Assembly (NCBI RefSeq): GCF_964355755.1
Contig: NC_092675.1
Span: 25,214,412 to 25,274,411 of the forward strand
Origin: Antedon mediterranea
Lineage: Eukaryota > Echinodermata > Crinoidea > Comatulida > Antedonidae
Length of the DNA: 60,000 nucleotides
Reading direction: 5' to 3'
Part shown: positions 37,894-48,205 of the stretch, in pieces
Layout of the letters: every line of letters starts with the position of its first letter
How positions within the stretch are numbered: the stretch's first letter is position 1
The notes under the pieces: model-generated
Seen by the model: the letters and a program-made list of their open reading frames with translations, nothing else
Told to the model about the DNA's origin: nothing
Databases searched by the model: none
Program-made: the position numbers and the translations under genes

Positions 37894-38886
37894 AACTTGT
37901 GCTGATGGCTATGGTTAGATTCTAAGACTCCAAGGAAGCGGTGGGTATATACTTCACCAAAATGTAATTCTAGTTTGATACATTGCAAGAATATTGTTTT
38001 TTTAAATTTTCCACATATTTTTCTTATTTTTTTATGTACAGTATACTAAACTACCTAATAAATTATCAACAAACAGCATAACATCATGTGGGGAAAGAAA
38101 GCTAATTTACATTAATCATTTTATTCATGTTAAAGGATGCTGAAATAGTTTATAGGAGAATTTGAAATATGATTCAATAAATGTTACTTATGACCTTAAT
38201 ACCTGTTTTATAATAAATCTTCTACAGTATGATGACTTTGTAGTTTTTATTTTCAATGTTTTAAATAAAATTCAACAAAAACATTTTTAGCAGAGGATAT
38301 AACATCTATTTAAGAAACATTAATATCATAGAATATTTTAATAAGAATGTACAAGAACGATTAAACATTTTCCATAACGGAAGAGAATAATTCAACTGAA
38401 ACATAATATCCTGAAAAATATACGTGCAAATAGTCAAATTTAATTTAAATGTTCTTATCAGCATTTCATGGTTGTAATACCATTTCATATAATGTTGCTA
38501 ATGAACTACTGTACATGCTTACAGCAAAAAATGATTTGTTATAATTATCATTCATAAGATTACATGTTTAATTTATTAATTTGATACGGTAATTTATTTT
38601 ATCAGAGATTTGTCATATGAGAATGATAATGAAATGTTGGTTGTTGGTCATAGTAATTAATAATTACATAAGTTGATTAATATCTTCCTCTCATCTGATT
38701 TGATTAAAGCATAAAGAAAATAGAATTATTTACAACAAAAGTTATTTTAAGAACATGCTTCACAGTTTTTCATTATTCATATTTTATTTTCAGACTTTCT
38801 TTGTTTTGATATAAATATCTCTTTTATTGCCTTTTTATATTATGTAATTATTTTTAATTAATTTTGAAATTTATTGTTTTCCTCAG

Positions 38887-39180
38887 TCTGATTTTGATGA
38901 TGAGCTCCATGCAGTTGAAGCGCAAACAAAGCACCTTAGTGCTGGCCTAGCTAACTCCATTCCTAGGAATCTGCGTCTAGGACGTCCACTATCGGTAGAC
39001 GAGACAAAATGTGCCCGTCGTGGAAGCCTTGGAATGGGCAGTTCTCTCAGCCACAGTGTAAATGTAAATGCAAGTTTTCAAAACAGTACCACAAATGCCT
39101 TGATCTTGGGGGATTCCTCAAACCTATTGAGGGTACGGCAGATGCTTGGACAATCGGCACCTTCATTAGGACCAAGTCTG
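38887..39180 (+). CDS. MAST: MAST exon with the GQSAPSL motif
   Basis: 98 codons between ttttcctcag and GTAAGT, phase 0 at both ends. Reads SDFDDELHAVEAQ, then GRPLSVDETKCARRGSLGMG, then a Ser/Asn-rich stretch, then SNLLRVRQMLGQSAPSLGPSL. The last matches the S-N-L-V-R-M-R-x-x-x-L-G-Q-S-A-P-S-L motif of MAST2/4. ARRGSLG resembles the basic phosphorylatable R-G-S/N site upstream of it in vertebrates. ORFs from 39009 and 39034 are shadow or internal starts. It can be reached from any phase-0 upstream exon. Confidence 0.9.
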
Positions 39181-42100
39181 GTAAGTGTCTTTAATATGTT
39201 ATTTTCCGCTCATAAAACAATGTTAGATATGAAACGAGGGTTATAAAATAAAAAAATTTAAAAAAATCCAATATAAGTTTTAGAAGAAAGTTTTTCGTCA
39301 TTGCCCTTTTTTTCAATTACAGTACCACCAATGTGTACAAGTATAACATTTCTTGTTTGTCAATGGCCTATATCTATAAGAAATTTACTCAATTTCCAAC
39401 GTAATTATTTTGTTCTATCTGCGATCATTAGAAATTAAGAGCACTCTTAATAATTTGGTTATTGTGACAAACCCACTTTGACATGTTTTTAAGAGTTAAT
39501 TCAATCAGATGATGAAAATTATTCTCAAGTCAAATAATTTGTTTCTAATAAGTATTATTTCAAACATGTGGTTCAAATTGAGATTGCTGCAAATTTAACG
39601 AGTGTACTTCATGCTTCATTTCGCTTCACAACCTGATTAGAAGGCGCGGGCGACGAGTTATACAGTCCAGTCGCTTTAAACTTTTTTCTCCTACGATTTT
39701 GAGAGACTAGCTTACCAAACATTATTCCTAAATCTTTTTTGCAATCCTCTGTTGTTGGAGTAGTGGCTGTCCTAAAATATTTGATATGTGACGACTACTA
39801 CCTACAACAGAGTGGGTGAATTACACTGCAGATACTGTAAGATAAGTATCACTTGTAAAAAGGTTCTGGTTTTTAATCTTCAGTTATTTAATGTTTTCAA
39901 GTATAGAAATACATTTATATGCAGTCAATATTTGCCAAATTACACATTTCTATATGAATATAATATAAGGCATTTCACACAAGGTAGTCATCAACCAATT
40001 CAATTGTCATAAATGATTTGATCAAATTTAATTTGTTTAAAAGGATGAACTTGGTTTTTGAACACAGGAAATCAGTTAATAAGTGGTACATAAGTTTTAA
40101 TTTTTTTCAAATTGCCTTATTCAACTGTGACATGTACTTTACTACTATATGAACATCATAAAAGTTTATTTACATTTTATGATTTTCTTCAGAAAGAATC
40201 ATAAATCATCTTTATATCTAGTTTCAATTCCAATTCTATTGGGTAATAATGATCATATTTATTCTACTGTACTATACGTAGTTAGTGTTTCATGTTGACA
40301 TTGTACTACTACTTAACAATATTACTAAATATTATTATACCCTTTGGATTTTCTAATTTCATATAAAAATAATGAGATAACTTTAAAATTAGTTATAAAT
40401 AATTTTTTCAGATTTATTTATTAATTTGACACAAGCAGTCAAGCGCCATAATACATTGTGTCCGCAACCCCTGATTTGGAAATCCTTTTTTTTAAGTGGG
40501 TGGAGAATAATGTTTCAAAATGAGTAATTTGCCCTTTCAGTATTGCTTTTAGGTCAAGATTGGTATATTGGAAGTTTTATAAGGTCTACTTGATATCAGT
40601 CATTTTTTTCTTAAAAAACAAGGTTTTTATAAATCAGAAATTGATTATTAGACAGTTCATTTTTTACAGCTGCAGCATGACACTGACTGGATCGCGTCGT
40701 GTCATAGGAAGGTTGTTTTTCAGGGGGGTTTTCTTGTACTGTACCAGTGTGTACAGTCTGCCCTTGGCACTCATATTAAAGTTTCTGTCAGGTCAATTAT
40801 AATTGTCTTCAAAGTCATCTTTTCAAAAGTGGCACATTCCATCTATTCAGATAAAAAATTGAGGTTTGAAATTTTAAATTATTCTTAAAATGTGTTACTG
40901 AAACACTTGGCTAGGCACTTTAAACCATGACTCATTTATTCCTTCAAGTGGGACCCCTACAATGCTGGTGATCACAAAACCATTAAAACAAATCTCCTTC
41001 ACTTAACCGATTTAAAGTTAACATCTACAGTAGAAGATAAATTTGGTTGAAAACTATTCTAGGTTATTCACTTATTTATTAAGTCATCGATACTGTGTGA
41101 CTGTGTCTTGAAAAATTCTATCTACATACACGCATATTTTTCCTGATTAACTTAATGTACAATTACTGTTTTAGTTGTTTTTATACCTGTGTAGTGTAGT
41201 ACTTTCGAACATTGTTTTCTAAATAGAAAATTAAAGGTACTTTGAAATAATATGCTACAATTATGTAAAACTATACAAAATAATTGATACAATCAGATTC
41301 ATAGATGGACAAAAGATTAAAATTTAAAAACCAAATGAAGAAGTACAATAGAATTGGTCCCTAGTCTTTAAGGAGAATAACTCACTGTTTAATCATTTTC
41401 CCCACCAAATGCATAACGTATGCAGAATGTGCAATATCTTCCAATGCCTTAAATAGTGTAGTAAACTTTGATGACGTGTAGGGAGTGTTTACTGGTGCCC
41501 ATATTTACTTTGCATCTGTGGTTCAGAGAACTTTGGTTAACCACTAATTTCCAGTTGCAGATGAACTAATTATAAGATGACAGAAAAGTTTTTATTTAGA
41601 TTGTGTAATCACCAGAAATTTACAATTCAGTTGAAAGCACCCCTAGTTAATAGTAGCATATGACAAGACTGATTTGGCATTTAAAAGTTTGAATACAAAG
41701 TTGGGATTCAAGCCTAGTTCCAAGTACTTCTGGACACCCACGCTTTAAAATTATTTAATTTGTAGATTTAGTAAAGAGCCAAAGTTAATTTTACTAAAAA
41801 TGAACTAAAGGTACTACTGTACCTCTTCATCGGGTAATACCTGCACAATCATTAAAAAAATCAAAATAAGCCGCAGAGCACATTTTCTTAATTTTAGTGT
41901 AGAATATTCAAAGGAAAAAAAAAATCTTACCAAAAAAAAATAAATTTAAAAGCAATCATGACCGTGATCTTTAATGTGTTTAAGGAATTGTTCTTAGTCA
42001 GACATCAAGTAGCACTGAAAGGCATAAGTATATAAAAACCACAAAGCGTCTGTATGTCGGGGACTTGGTTCGTGTATATGATTTCCCATTTACAATTAGC

Positions 42101-42699
42101 CCTTTAATTCCATCCCTTGCATGTGTTGTTGACAGCTTTTAGTATTCCAAATGTTACACCTTTAACAGGTGCTCATCAACAGGTGCTCGTTTTTCCAGTT
42201 ACATTTTTTTTGTAATTTTTTTTCTGGCAATCATAAAACAAATGTTCAATTCATTCTATTATCCATTAATTATAATTCTCAATTACAAAGAAATTTATTT
42301 TGTAAGCGGTGTTTTGTACATTTCCGTACTTTGTTTTACTTTATTCATTAGATTTCATGTTTAATGTCACTGATTACACTTGTTTATTGAAGATCAAAGC
42401 TTTTTGCTACTTTAATTTTTAATGTCAGCTACATTTTTATTACAAAAATCATGCAATATTTCAATGTTTAAAATGTGATTAATGTATCTTACAAAATAGA
42501 ATGATCATTTTAAAATGAAATTTATGTTTTAAAAGAATATTATGGAGTACATTTATAAGTTTTACTGAGGTTTACTGAAACTTATACAGTATTTCTTATT
42601 TATTTTATGATAGATTAATATTTAAATTGTATATATTGTTTTACAAATTAAAAAGTAAACAAATCAATGATATATGATTCATTTCCTTTCGTTGTATAG
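39181..42699 (+). other. MAST intron
   Basis: 3.5 kb, GTAAGT to gttgtatag. A GC-richer patch is at 39645-39690 (gaaggcgcgggcgacgagtt). A TATA-like tatataaaaa lies at 42029, followed by a less AT-rich block (ctgtatgtcggggacttggt); no exon can be tied to it. No named repeat. Confidence 0.6.
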
Positions 42700-42723
42700 C
42701 CTTCAGCCAGCTTCCAATTACTG
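42700..42723 (+). CDS. MAST: 24-nt MAST microexon
   Basis: CCT TCA GCC AGC TTC CAA TTA CTG = PSASFQLL, between tttcgttgtatag and GTAGGT, phase 0 at both ends. It falls between GQSAPSLGPSL and KEFGVTRRGS. Vertebrate MASTs have only a few residues there, so this exon would lengthen the linker by eight residues. Being a multiple of three, it can be skipped without a frame change and is a likely cassette exon. Confidence 0.6.
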
Positions 42724-43368
42724 GTAGGTATTTTAATATCATAAATGTTGATGTATTTTGTTCAATTTTCGTTTTGCTTGTTTATTATCAGTAAATTCTT
42801 CATAGATTTTGTTGTTTCTTTTTTTTTTTAAATAGCATTTACCTAATTGTTGTGGTATGTTAACGATTTGCAGTGGTTTTGTTTCTGTAATGTTATCCCA
42901 TAAATATTTTATATAATGAATAATCCTTTGTATATGTTTCAGCTTGAATTTTAAAACATTGCATTTGATTTGCGAATTTCATTCATTCAATATACAGTAA
43001 ATCATTTTCACATACAGCTTCCATTTATAATGCTTTAAAGTGTATATACAGAACAATAAACAAATTTAATACATTTTTTAAAGTAAATATTTATTTGATG
43101 TGCTAATATTATACAGTACTGTATACGGTAGTGTAATTTGTTTATTATTTCATCTTGTATACGTGGTTATGAGATTTGTTATGTATAATGATTAACATCA
43201 ATTACTAATCCAATAGTTAACTAGTATAATTCTTTGTGGTGCCATGGATGTGTGGGGACAGGGTGTTTGGATATTCAATCTTAGAGTACAGTGCATGTAC
43301 AGACGAAGTCACGTTATTAAAGTAACATAAATATTTTGTTTTCCTTTGTTTGCACATGTTACTGTCAG

Positions 43369-43554
43369 GAGAACCTTGGTGTCTCTGCGAAAAGAATTGT
43401 ATTTTATTTTAATTCTGGACTCGGCCAAACTTATTTACTATTAACTACTTCGTACTGTATTCTTTCACTTGAAGAGAATTTTAAAATCATTAGCAATTAT
43501 AATAATTTGTTACCTATACATTGTATGAATGCAATGCATAAGGAAAGATTTTAG
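43369..43554 (+). CDS. Speculative alternative 3'-terminal exon
   Basis: A pyrimidine-rich tract (tttgttttcctttgtttgc) and the acceptor actgtcag lead into 61 codons that are open in phase 0, starting ENLGVSAKRIVFYF, with TAG at 43552. An AATAAA follows at about 43612. Spliced to 39180 or 42723 it would give a short protein with the SAM-like domain and no kinase. The peptide is unlike any domain I know and could be chance read-through of intron DNA. Confidence 0.2.
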   Translation, partial: ENLGVSAKRIVFYFNSGLGQTYLLLTTSYCILSLEENFKIISNYNNLLPIHCMNAMHKERF

Positions 43555-43768
43555 TTTGCTTTAATTTTAATAATGTAAAAAATTTTCACAATTCTGTAAA
43601 TATGATTTTAATAAATACCATTTATGAAATGAATTAAAATAATATTTTGTAAAAATGTTAATTTTCTATGCAAATGAAATTAAGAATTTTGCCAAAACTA
43701 AATTTGTTTAAAATATTTTATATGCTTATGACAAATATTTATCGTTTGGAGTTTACAATGCTGACCAA

Positions 43769-43797
43769 CCGCGTAGACCAAGTGTCTACGGTTGTTT
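43769..43797. repeat. Imperfect hairpin
   Basis: caaccgcgtagac and gtctacggttg pair over 11 bases with a 2-base bulge and a loop of about 5 bases, in CpG-containing DNA inside AT-rich intron. No flanking repeats were seen. Confidence 0.4.
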
Positions 43798-44590
43798 TCG
43801 TTAATTGTGATTGTACAAGTATTGTAGAAAGCCAAGTCAGATCAAGGCTATAGACGCAAGGACTCCCAGTAATACAGAGATTTTCAAAATTAATAAGAAC
43901 CTACCTATTACAACGTATTAAGATTGATTGTACCTCCTAAAATGAAACGACCTATACAGATATCCATCAAAGAAAACTAAACTGTATTAATCTGTAGTAG
44001 AACTTCATAGAACTCATTAAGCCTCAATGCGCATTTAAACTATTAGCTAGAATTCGGTGTACAGTTTTTATGTTCACATTAAACAACCACTCCGTCACGA
44101 CGAGTTTAATATTCTGATGTTGCACCATACTGTGTTGAATAATTTCTATTTTTTTTTGTTCATTTACAAACAACATTAATGGTTGCAGCATCTGTGCTAA
44201 AGTTCATTTTTTTCGTCGCTTGTTTACCGTCGCATAATTTGTAATGGAAATTGGTATGGACGTTTAATGACTACGCTGAAACGGTGGCATGTCTATACTG
44301 CATGTGTTTCTATTCGACCAGCACTATGCGATTAATGTGTTGAGGAGAGTGATGTTACCTAATCTATAATGCACTTAAAGTGTCTGATAGCCATTCAAAT
44401 CATGGACTGTACAGAATATGTATGGACAGCTTACTTATGATAGTAAAGGTTATTCTGCAAGCTGTTGGTAGGCTAATGTAATGCTGAATCTCTCAGCTGT
44501 TTGTAGTATCGGTTCTATTTTCATTAGAACCAATGATTACCATCAGATACCAGCAAGAGTTTTCTTCCCTTGTTAGTAATTTAGGACTCT

Positions 44591-44638
44591 ATGGATAATT
44601 CGCCATATTCATCTTCAGATTTACTACTAGAAATTTGG
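44591..44638 (+). CDS. Candidate alternative first exon giving a short MAST N-terminus
   Basis: MDNSPYSSSDLLLEIW, 16 codons ending TGG before GTAAGT in phase 0, directly compatible with the next exon (48177, KEFGVTRRGS). The resulting start M-D-N-S...KEFGVTRRG parallels the short vertebrate MAST3 start M-D-E-S-S...KELSLPRRG in length, first residues and join point. The DNA from 44260 to 44590 is less AT-rich than the rest of the intron (gaaacggtggcatgtctata) and may be the promoter. Confidence 0.5.
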
Positions 44639-45914
44639 GTAAGTATTGTTAATTTAAAATGTATTTCAAAAGTAATTCAGTACTACTATCTCATCTGTGC
44701 TTCTCATTCGTTTTTTTGCTGAAGTACGGTACGAAAAAGTGAATAATTAATTTTGCATATATTTCCATTGTATTTGAGAACGCTGATGTGTCTCAGGTTT
44801 TTTTAAATTAAATGATAAAATATCTATAAAATTGTTGAATTCTCAATATGTCTTTTTAGTTAGAATTACCTTATTTTATTTTTAATTATTCAGTTGATCT
44901 TATGATATAAAAAATATTAGCGTCGTACCTAAACATGGGAAAAAATATGGTAGATTCTTCTATATTATGATAAAATTATTTGGAAAGCTCTAGTATTAGT
45001 AATGATGGAATTCAGTTATGTTTGGCTTTCATTTGAGTGATATACAAAATTATTGAAATACTGTAATTTTGAATAAACACTTTAAATTTAAATTTTGTTT
45101 TTATCTCTGTCACTTTGAATATTTCATTTGACATTGAAACAATTTTGAATATAGACATTATGGTGGCAAGTATATTAGTGATTGCCCATTTTTATTGGTC
45201 AATTAAATTATATCCGATGGCCTATATCATCAAAGACAATCTTCTGTCCACTGTCTCGACTGGTCATTTTATTTCTGTGTACCATGGACTTGTATAATAA
45301 TTCTCATAGTTTCATTTTTTTAGAAGTAGTATTTTAGTAATTAATATTTTTTAATAAATTATCAATTGTGAATCAATTGTTTAGAAATTCTTTTTATGAA
45401 GGCTATAATCGTTTTCGAATCCTGCATAATTTATTTGGTTCTAATGACCTCAGATTTGTTTTCAATTATTACTTTTGATATTATTATATCCAGAACTAAG
45501 AAGAGATAGCCTATATTGATCTATTTTATATCATATAGTAACATAGTTTATAAGCCTTCATTGAAAAACCTGAATTTTATTTTGTAGAAAATCAAATTCT
45601 GAATTGCAATCACTATATAAAGTGTACATTTTTCAACAACAACATAATTTTCTCATTTTCATGACTTTCTAAATTAAACATACAGTATACATTTATAATC
45701 ATTTCCAAAACCATTAAGTCCATTTGTAACAACTTAATTGCATTTGGCCAAAAATCCAATTTTAATTTACTCTACATCCTTGAGATGTTAAGTACACATG
45801 TTTATGTAAAATAATTGTTTTATAGAAAATATGTACAACCTTGGATTTATATTAGTAGTATTCCTCACGCTATTGAGACATTGAAAATATTGTTGTATTG
45901 TATGATTATCAAAG

Positions 45915-46268
45915 TTAAAGATATATTGTCCCCCTAAAAAAATATTTTTTTCAATTTTTTTGTTGAATATGTTATTTTAATGTCACATAATAGTTATTCA
46001 CTCTCACAAAAAAATTGGGTCTGAAAAAAATTTATTTACCTGAGAAAAATGTAATTTAAAGCAAAAAATGGTCAAATTGTCTGGAAGACAATGAGTTTTT
46101 AGGTAATTTAACTGTTTATTTTGTCTTTTTATAGGTGAAATAATTTTTTTTTCCCATTTTTTTTCTTATGGAAGTGAACAACTTCATTAAAACTGCAAAA
46201 TGGCCTATTCAAAGTCCGATTTTAAAAATCTTTATTTTTCATGATTTTGGGGGACAATACATCTTTAA
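45915..46268. mobile_element. piggyBac-like MITE with TTAA ends
   Basis: TTAA at 45915-45918 and 46265-46268. Inside these, agatatattgtccccc and gggggacaatacatct are inverted with one mismatch. The inner 346 bp are T-rich and non-coding. The TTAA duplication is the mark of piggyBac-type insertion. Confidence 0.85.
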
Positions 46269-46432
46269 AGCGATAGTATTGTAAAAGTCCATTAAGTTCA
46301 ACAAATTAGAATCTTGATTGTATAATGGGGTATAAAATAAAAGAATTTATGTCCAATTTGTTGGTTTTTATGATTAATGTTAATAACTTTTTATTCCATT
46401 ATTATGGGAAATTTCATCGTATTTCATTACAA

Positions 46433-46565
46433 ATGGCCGAGCCGTTAAGGTATGGGGCGCCGTTTACCGTACCTAAAGAGCCAATAATATCGGCATGGGT
46501 TAGGGACCGACTGCTGTAGCCCCTTAGTTCTGGTAGTCTTCTGAACTAATGACTATAAACCATCC
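46433..46565 (+). mobile_element. tRNA-derived SINE
   Basis: Head tggccgagccgttaaggtat is a Ser/Leu-type tRNA A-box region. A worn B box, ggttagggacc, lies at about 46498. The 3' part ctggtagtcttctgaactaa then gactataaac is shared with the SINE at 59620. The ORF 46325-46519 runs through it and is spurious. Confidence 0.65.
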
Positions 46566-47164
46566 AGTGATTCTTAATGTTTATAAATATAATGTTGACA
46601 TTTTTTTTTTACACATTTTAAACTACATTTTTTTTTCATGTGGTACAGTGGATACAGTAATTTATGTTGCATTATTTTTTGTTGCGTTTGTATTATTTTT
46701 TTTCCATTGTGTATTTGTATCTTGTAAAATGCATCTTTGTATATAAATTACCTTTCTGTGCAGCAGTTTTCTATTTCTAATGGAGACATATTGGATTGGA
46801 CATACGAGAAGTTCATAAGATGCATTTACGGTCAAATTTCCAATGTACATTAAAATCGTGTATCTGATCCAAACGGATACTTGCAAAGTGTTACCATAAT
46901 GATAGTACATTATGCCTTAAAAGCAATGATAATTTAAAATTATGGTTTTGTCTACTTATTGTGTGATTAGTGTCTGTCATAATCGCCAGCTAATTATCAC
47001 AGTTGGTAATAATAGCGCTTGATCATATTCTCAATAAAAGTATAATATAAATGTACAGAAGAAATTTATATATTCTAGGTAAACATTATAGACATTCTAT
47101 CTTAAACCGCCCAGTGATATACTGAATATGTTAAACGATAAAGAGAAAGTCTGTGAGACAAATC

Positions 47165-47235
47165 TCCTTGACCAAGATTCGAACCATCTGATTGATATGT
47201 AAATGTCCCAAACCATTAGACCACTAGGGCTTTCA
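47165..47235 (-). mobile_element. tRNA-like SINE or tRNA pseudogene, minus strand
   Basis: Minus strand: gccctagtggtctaatggtt (A box) and GGTTCGAATC (B box, complement of 47176-47185) at tRNA-like spacing. The acceptor arms do not pair, so a working tRNA is unlikely. Confidence 0.6.
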
Positions 47236-47730
47236 TGGTATTGTTCCAATTTGATTGGCTAGCGACTCTTAAACATCCTTGTTGTAATACGGCAGAACAG
47301 CATTAGTTCTCAATTGTACTAATGTGCAACAGAGATCAATTGCCCTATTCTATGTATTAAATATAGTATTTAATATTTTTGTTGATTTTGATTTTTTATT
47401 TTAATACATATGTAGTATAATATACCATTAACTTTGTACTTTATGACATTCTAACTTTAAGTGTTTTGCACTTTACTATAACATGAATTAAATATGAAAA
47501 TGTGTCTCAAGAGAAACAAAATGGCCATCCAAGTTGCTACAGAATGATGTTCACATCCTAGTAGTAATTATAATATGCTTTTTAAATAAGTCAAGGAGAA
47601 ATAATGCTTTGCCTTGTATACAAATATAATATATAAATATATAAATATTTTGGTATATCTTTATTCAAAAAAAGTCAATGACACAAACAGCCGATGGCTG
47701 AAACCGTAGTCGTACAAAAAGTTATTACAG

Positions 47731-47752
47731 ATATATATATATATATATATTA
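47731..47752. repeat. (AT)n microsatellite
   Basis: About eleven uninterrupted AT units. Confidence 0.9.
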
Positions 47753-48176
47753 TTAAATTGCTATTCCACACATTATAGTGGTAACTATGCATAATGCTAC
47801 TATATAATAATAATAATATCAATACATACATGCTAAATTTTTTAAACTATATTAAAAACACACCTTGGGGTTGGTATCTGCCAATATGCTTATACAGTAT
47901 ATAGTTAACTTTCCCAATACCAAATACTCTTGCTCAAAATATGAAATTGTCCACTGTATTCTGGTCTTACTATAATCTTTCTGCCCTAAATACTCTTTCT
48001 TAATATTACAATTTACAGAGGATGTTATGAACAGACACGCTTTTTACCAACACATTAATTATATTTCCTTTAATTATTGTAAGTAATAATATGCAGTGGT
48101 TAACTTCAAATACTTAATTATTGAGTACATCTATCACGAACACATACTTGATTGAATTTGTTCTTTGATTTTTCAG

Positions 48177-48205
48177 AAAGAATTTGGTGTGACACGTAGA
48201 GGAAG
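48177..48205 (+). CDS. MAST: MAST exon encoding KEFGVTRRG(S)
   Basis: 29 nt between tttgatttttcag and GTGAGT, entering in phase 0 and leaving in phase 2. K-E-F-G-V-T-R-R-G and the split Ser correspond to K-E-L-S-L-P-R-R-G-S of vertebrate MAST, a basic phosphorylation-type site directly after the GQSAPSL segment. Small, but both splice sites and both phases fit the neighbours. Confidence 0.85.

Larger units (their letters stand above)
9988..38886 (+). other. 28.9-kb MAST intron
   Basis: Bounded by GTAAGT and ttttcctcag. It contains many repeats and several candidate alternative first exons, listed separately. Between these, the stretches 12600-13400, 13500-15100, 15300-16700, 17700-18400, 18650-21280, 21320-24480, 25370-26910, 27740-29570, 30960-33100, 33260-35730, 35830-37830 and 37900-38880 show only AT-rich DNA with no exon, RNA gene or named repeat that I can support. 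Confidence 0.65.
42724..48176 (+). other. MAST intron
   Basis: 5.45 kb. Holds a candidate alternative terminal exon (43369), a hairpin (43769), a candidate first exon (44591), a TTAA MITE (45915), two SINEs (46433, 47165) and an AT microsatellite. The stretches 44640-45910 and 46570-47160 show nothing else. Confidence 0.6.

Noticed and set aside
39009-39194. Frame-shifted ORF in the MAST exon, and the internal ATG at 39034
   Set aside because: The first is a different frame from the conserved MAST reading; the second is in frame but internal to the exon.
47165-47235. tRNA gene on the minus strand
   Set aside because: A and B boxes are present, but acceptor stem halves do not pair; treated as a SINE or pseudogene.
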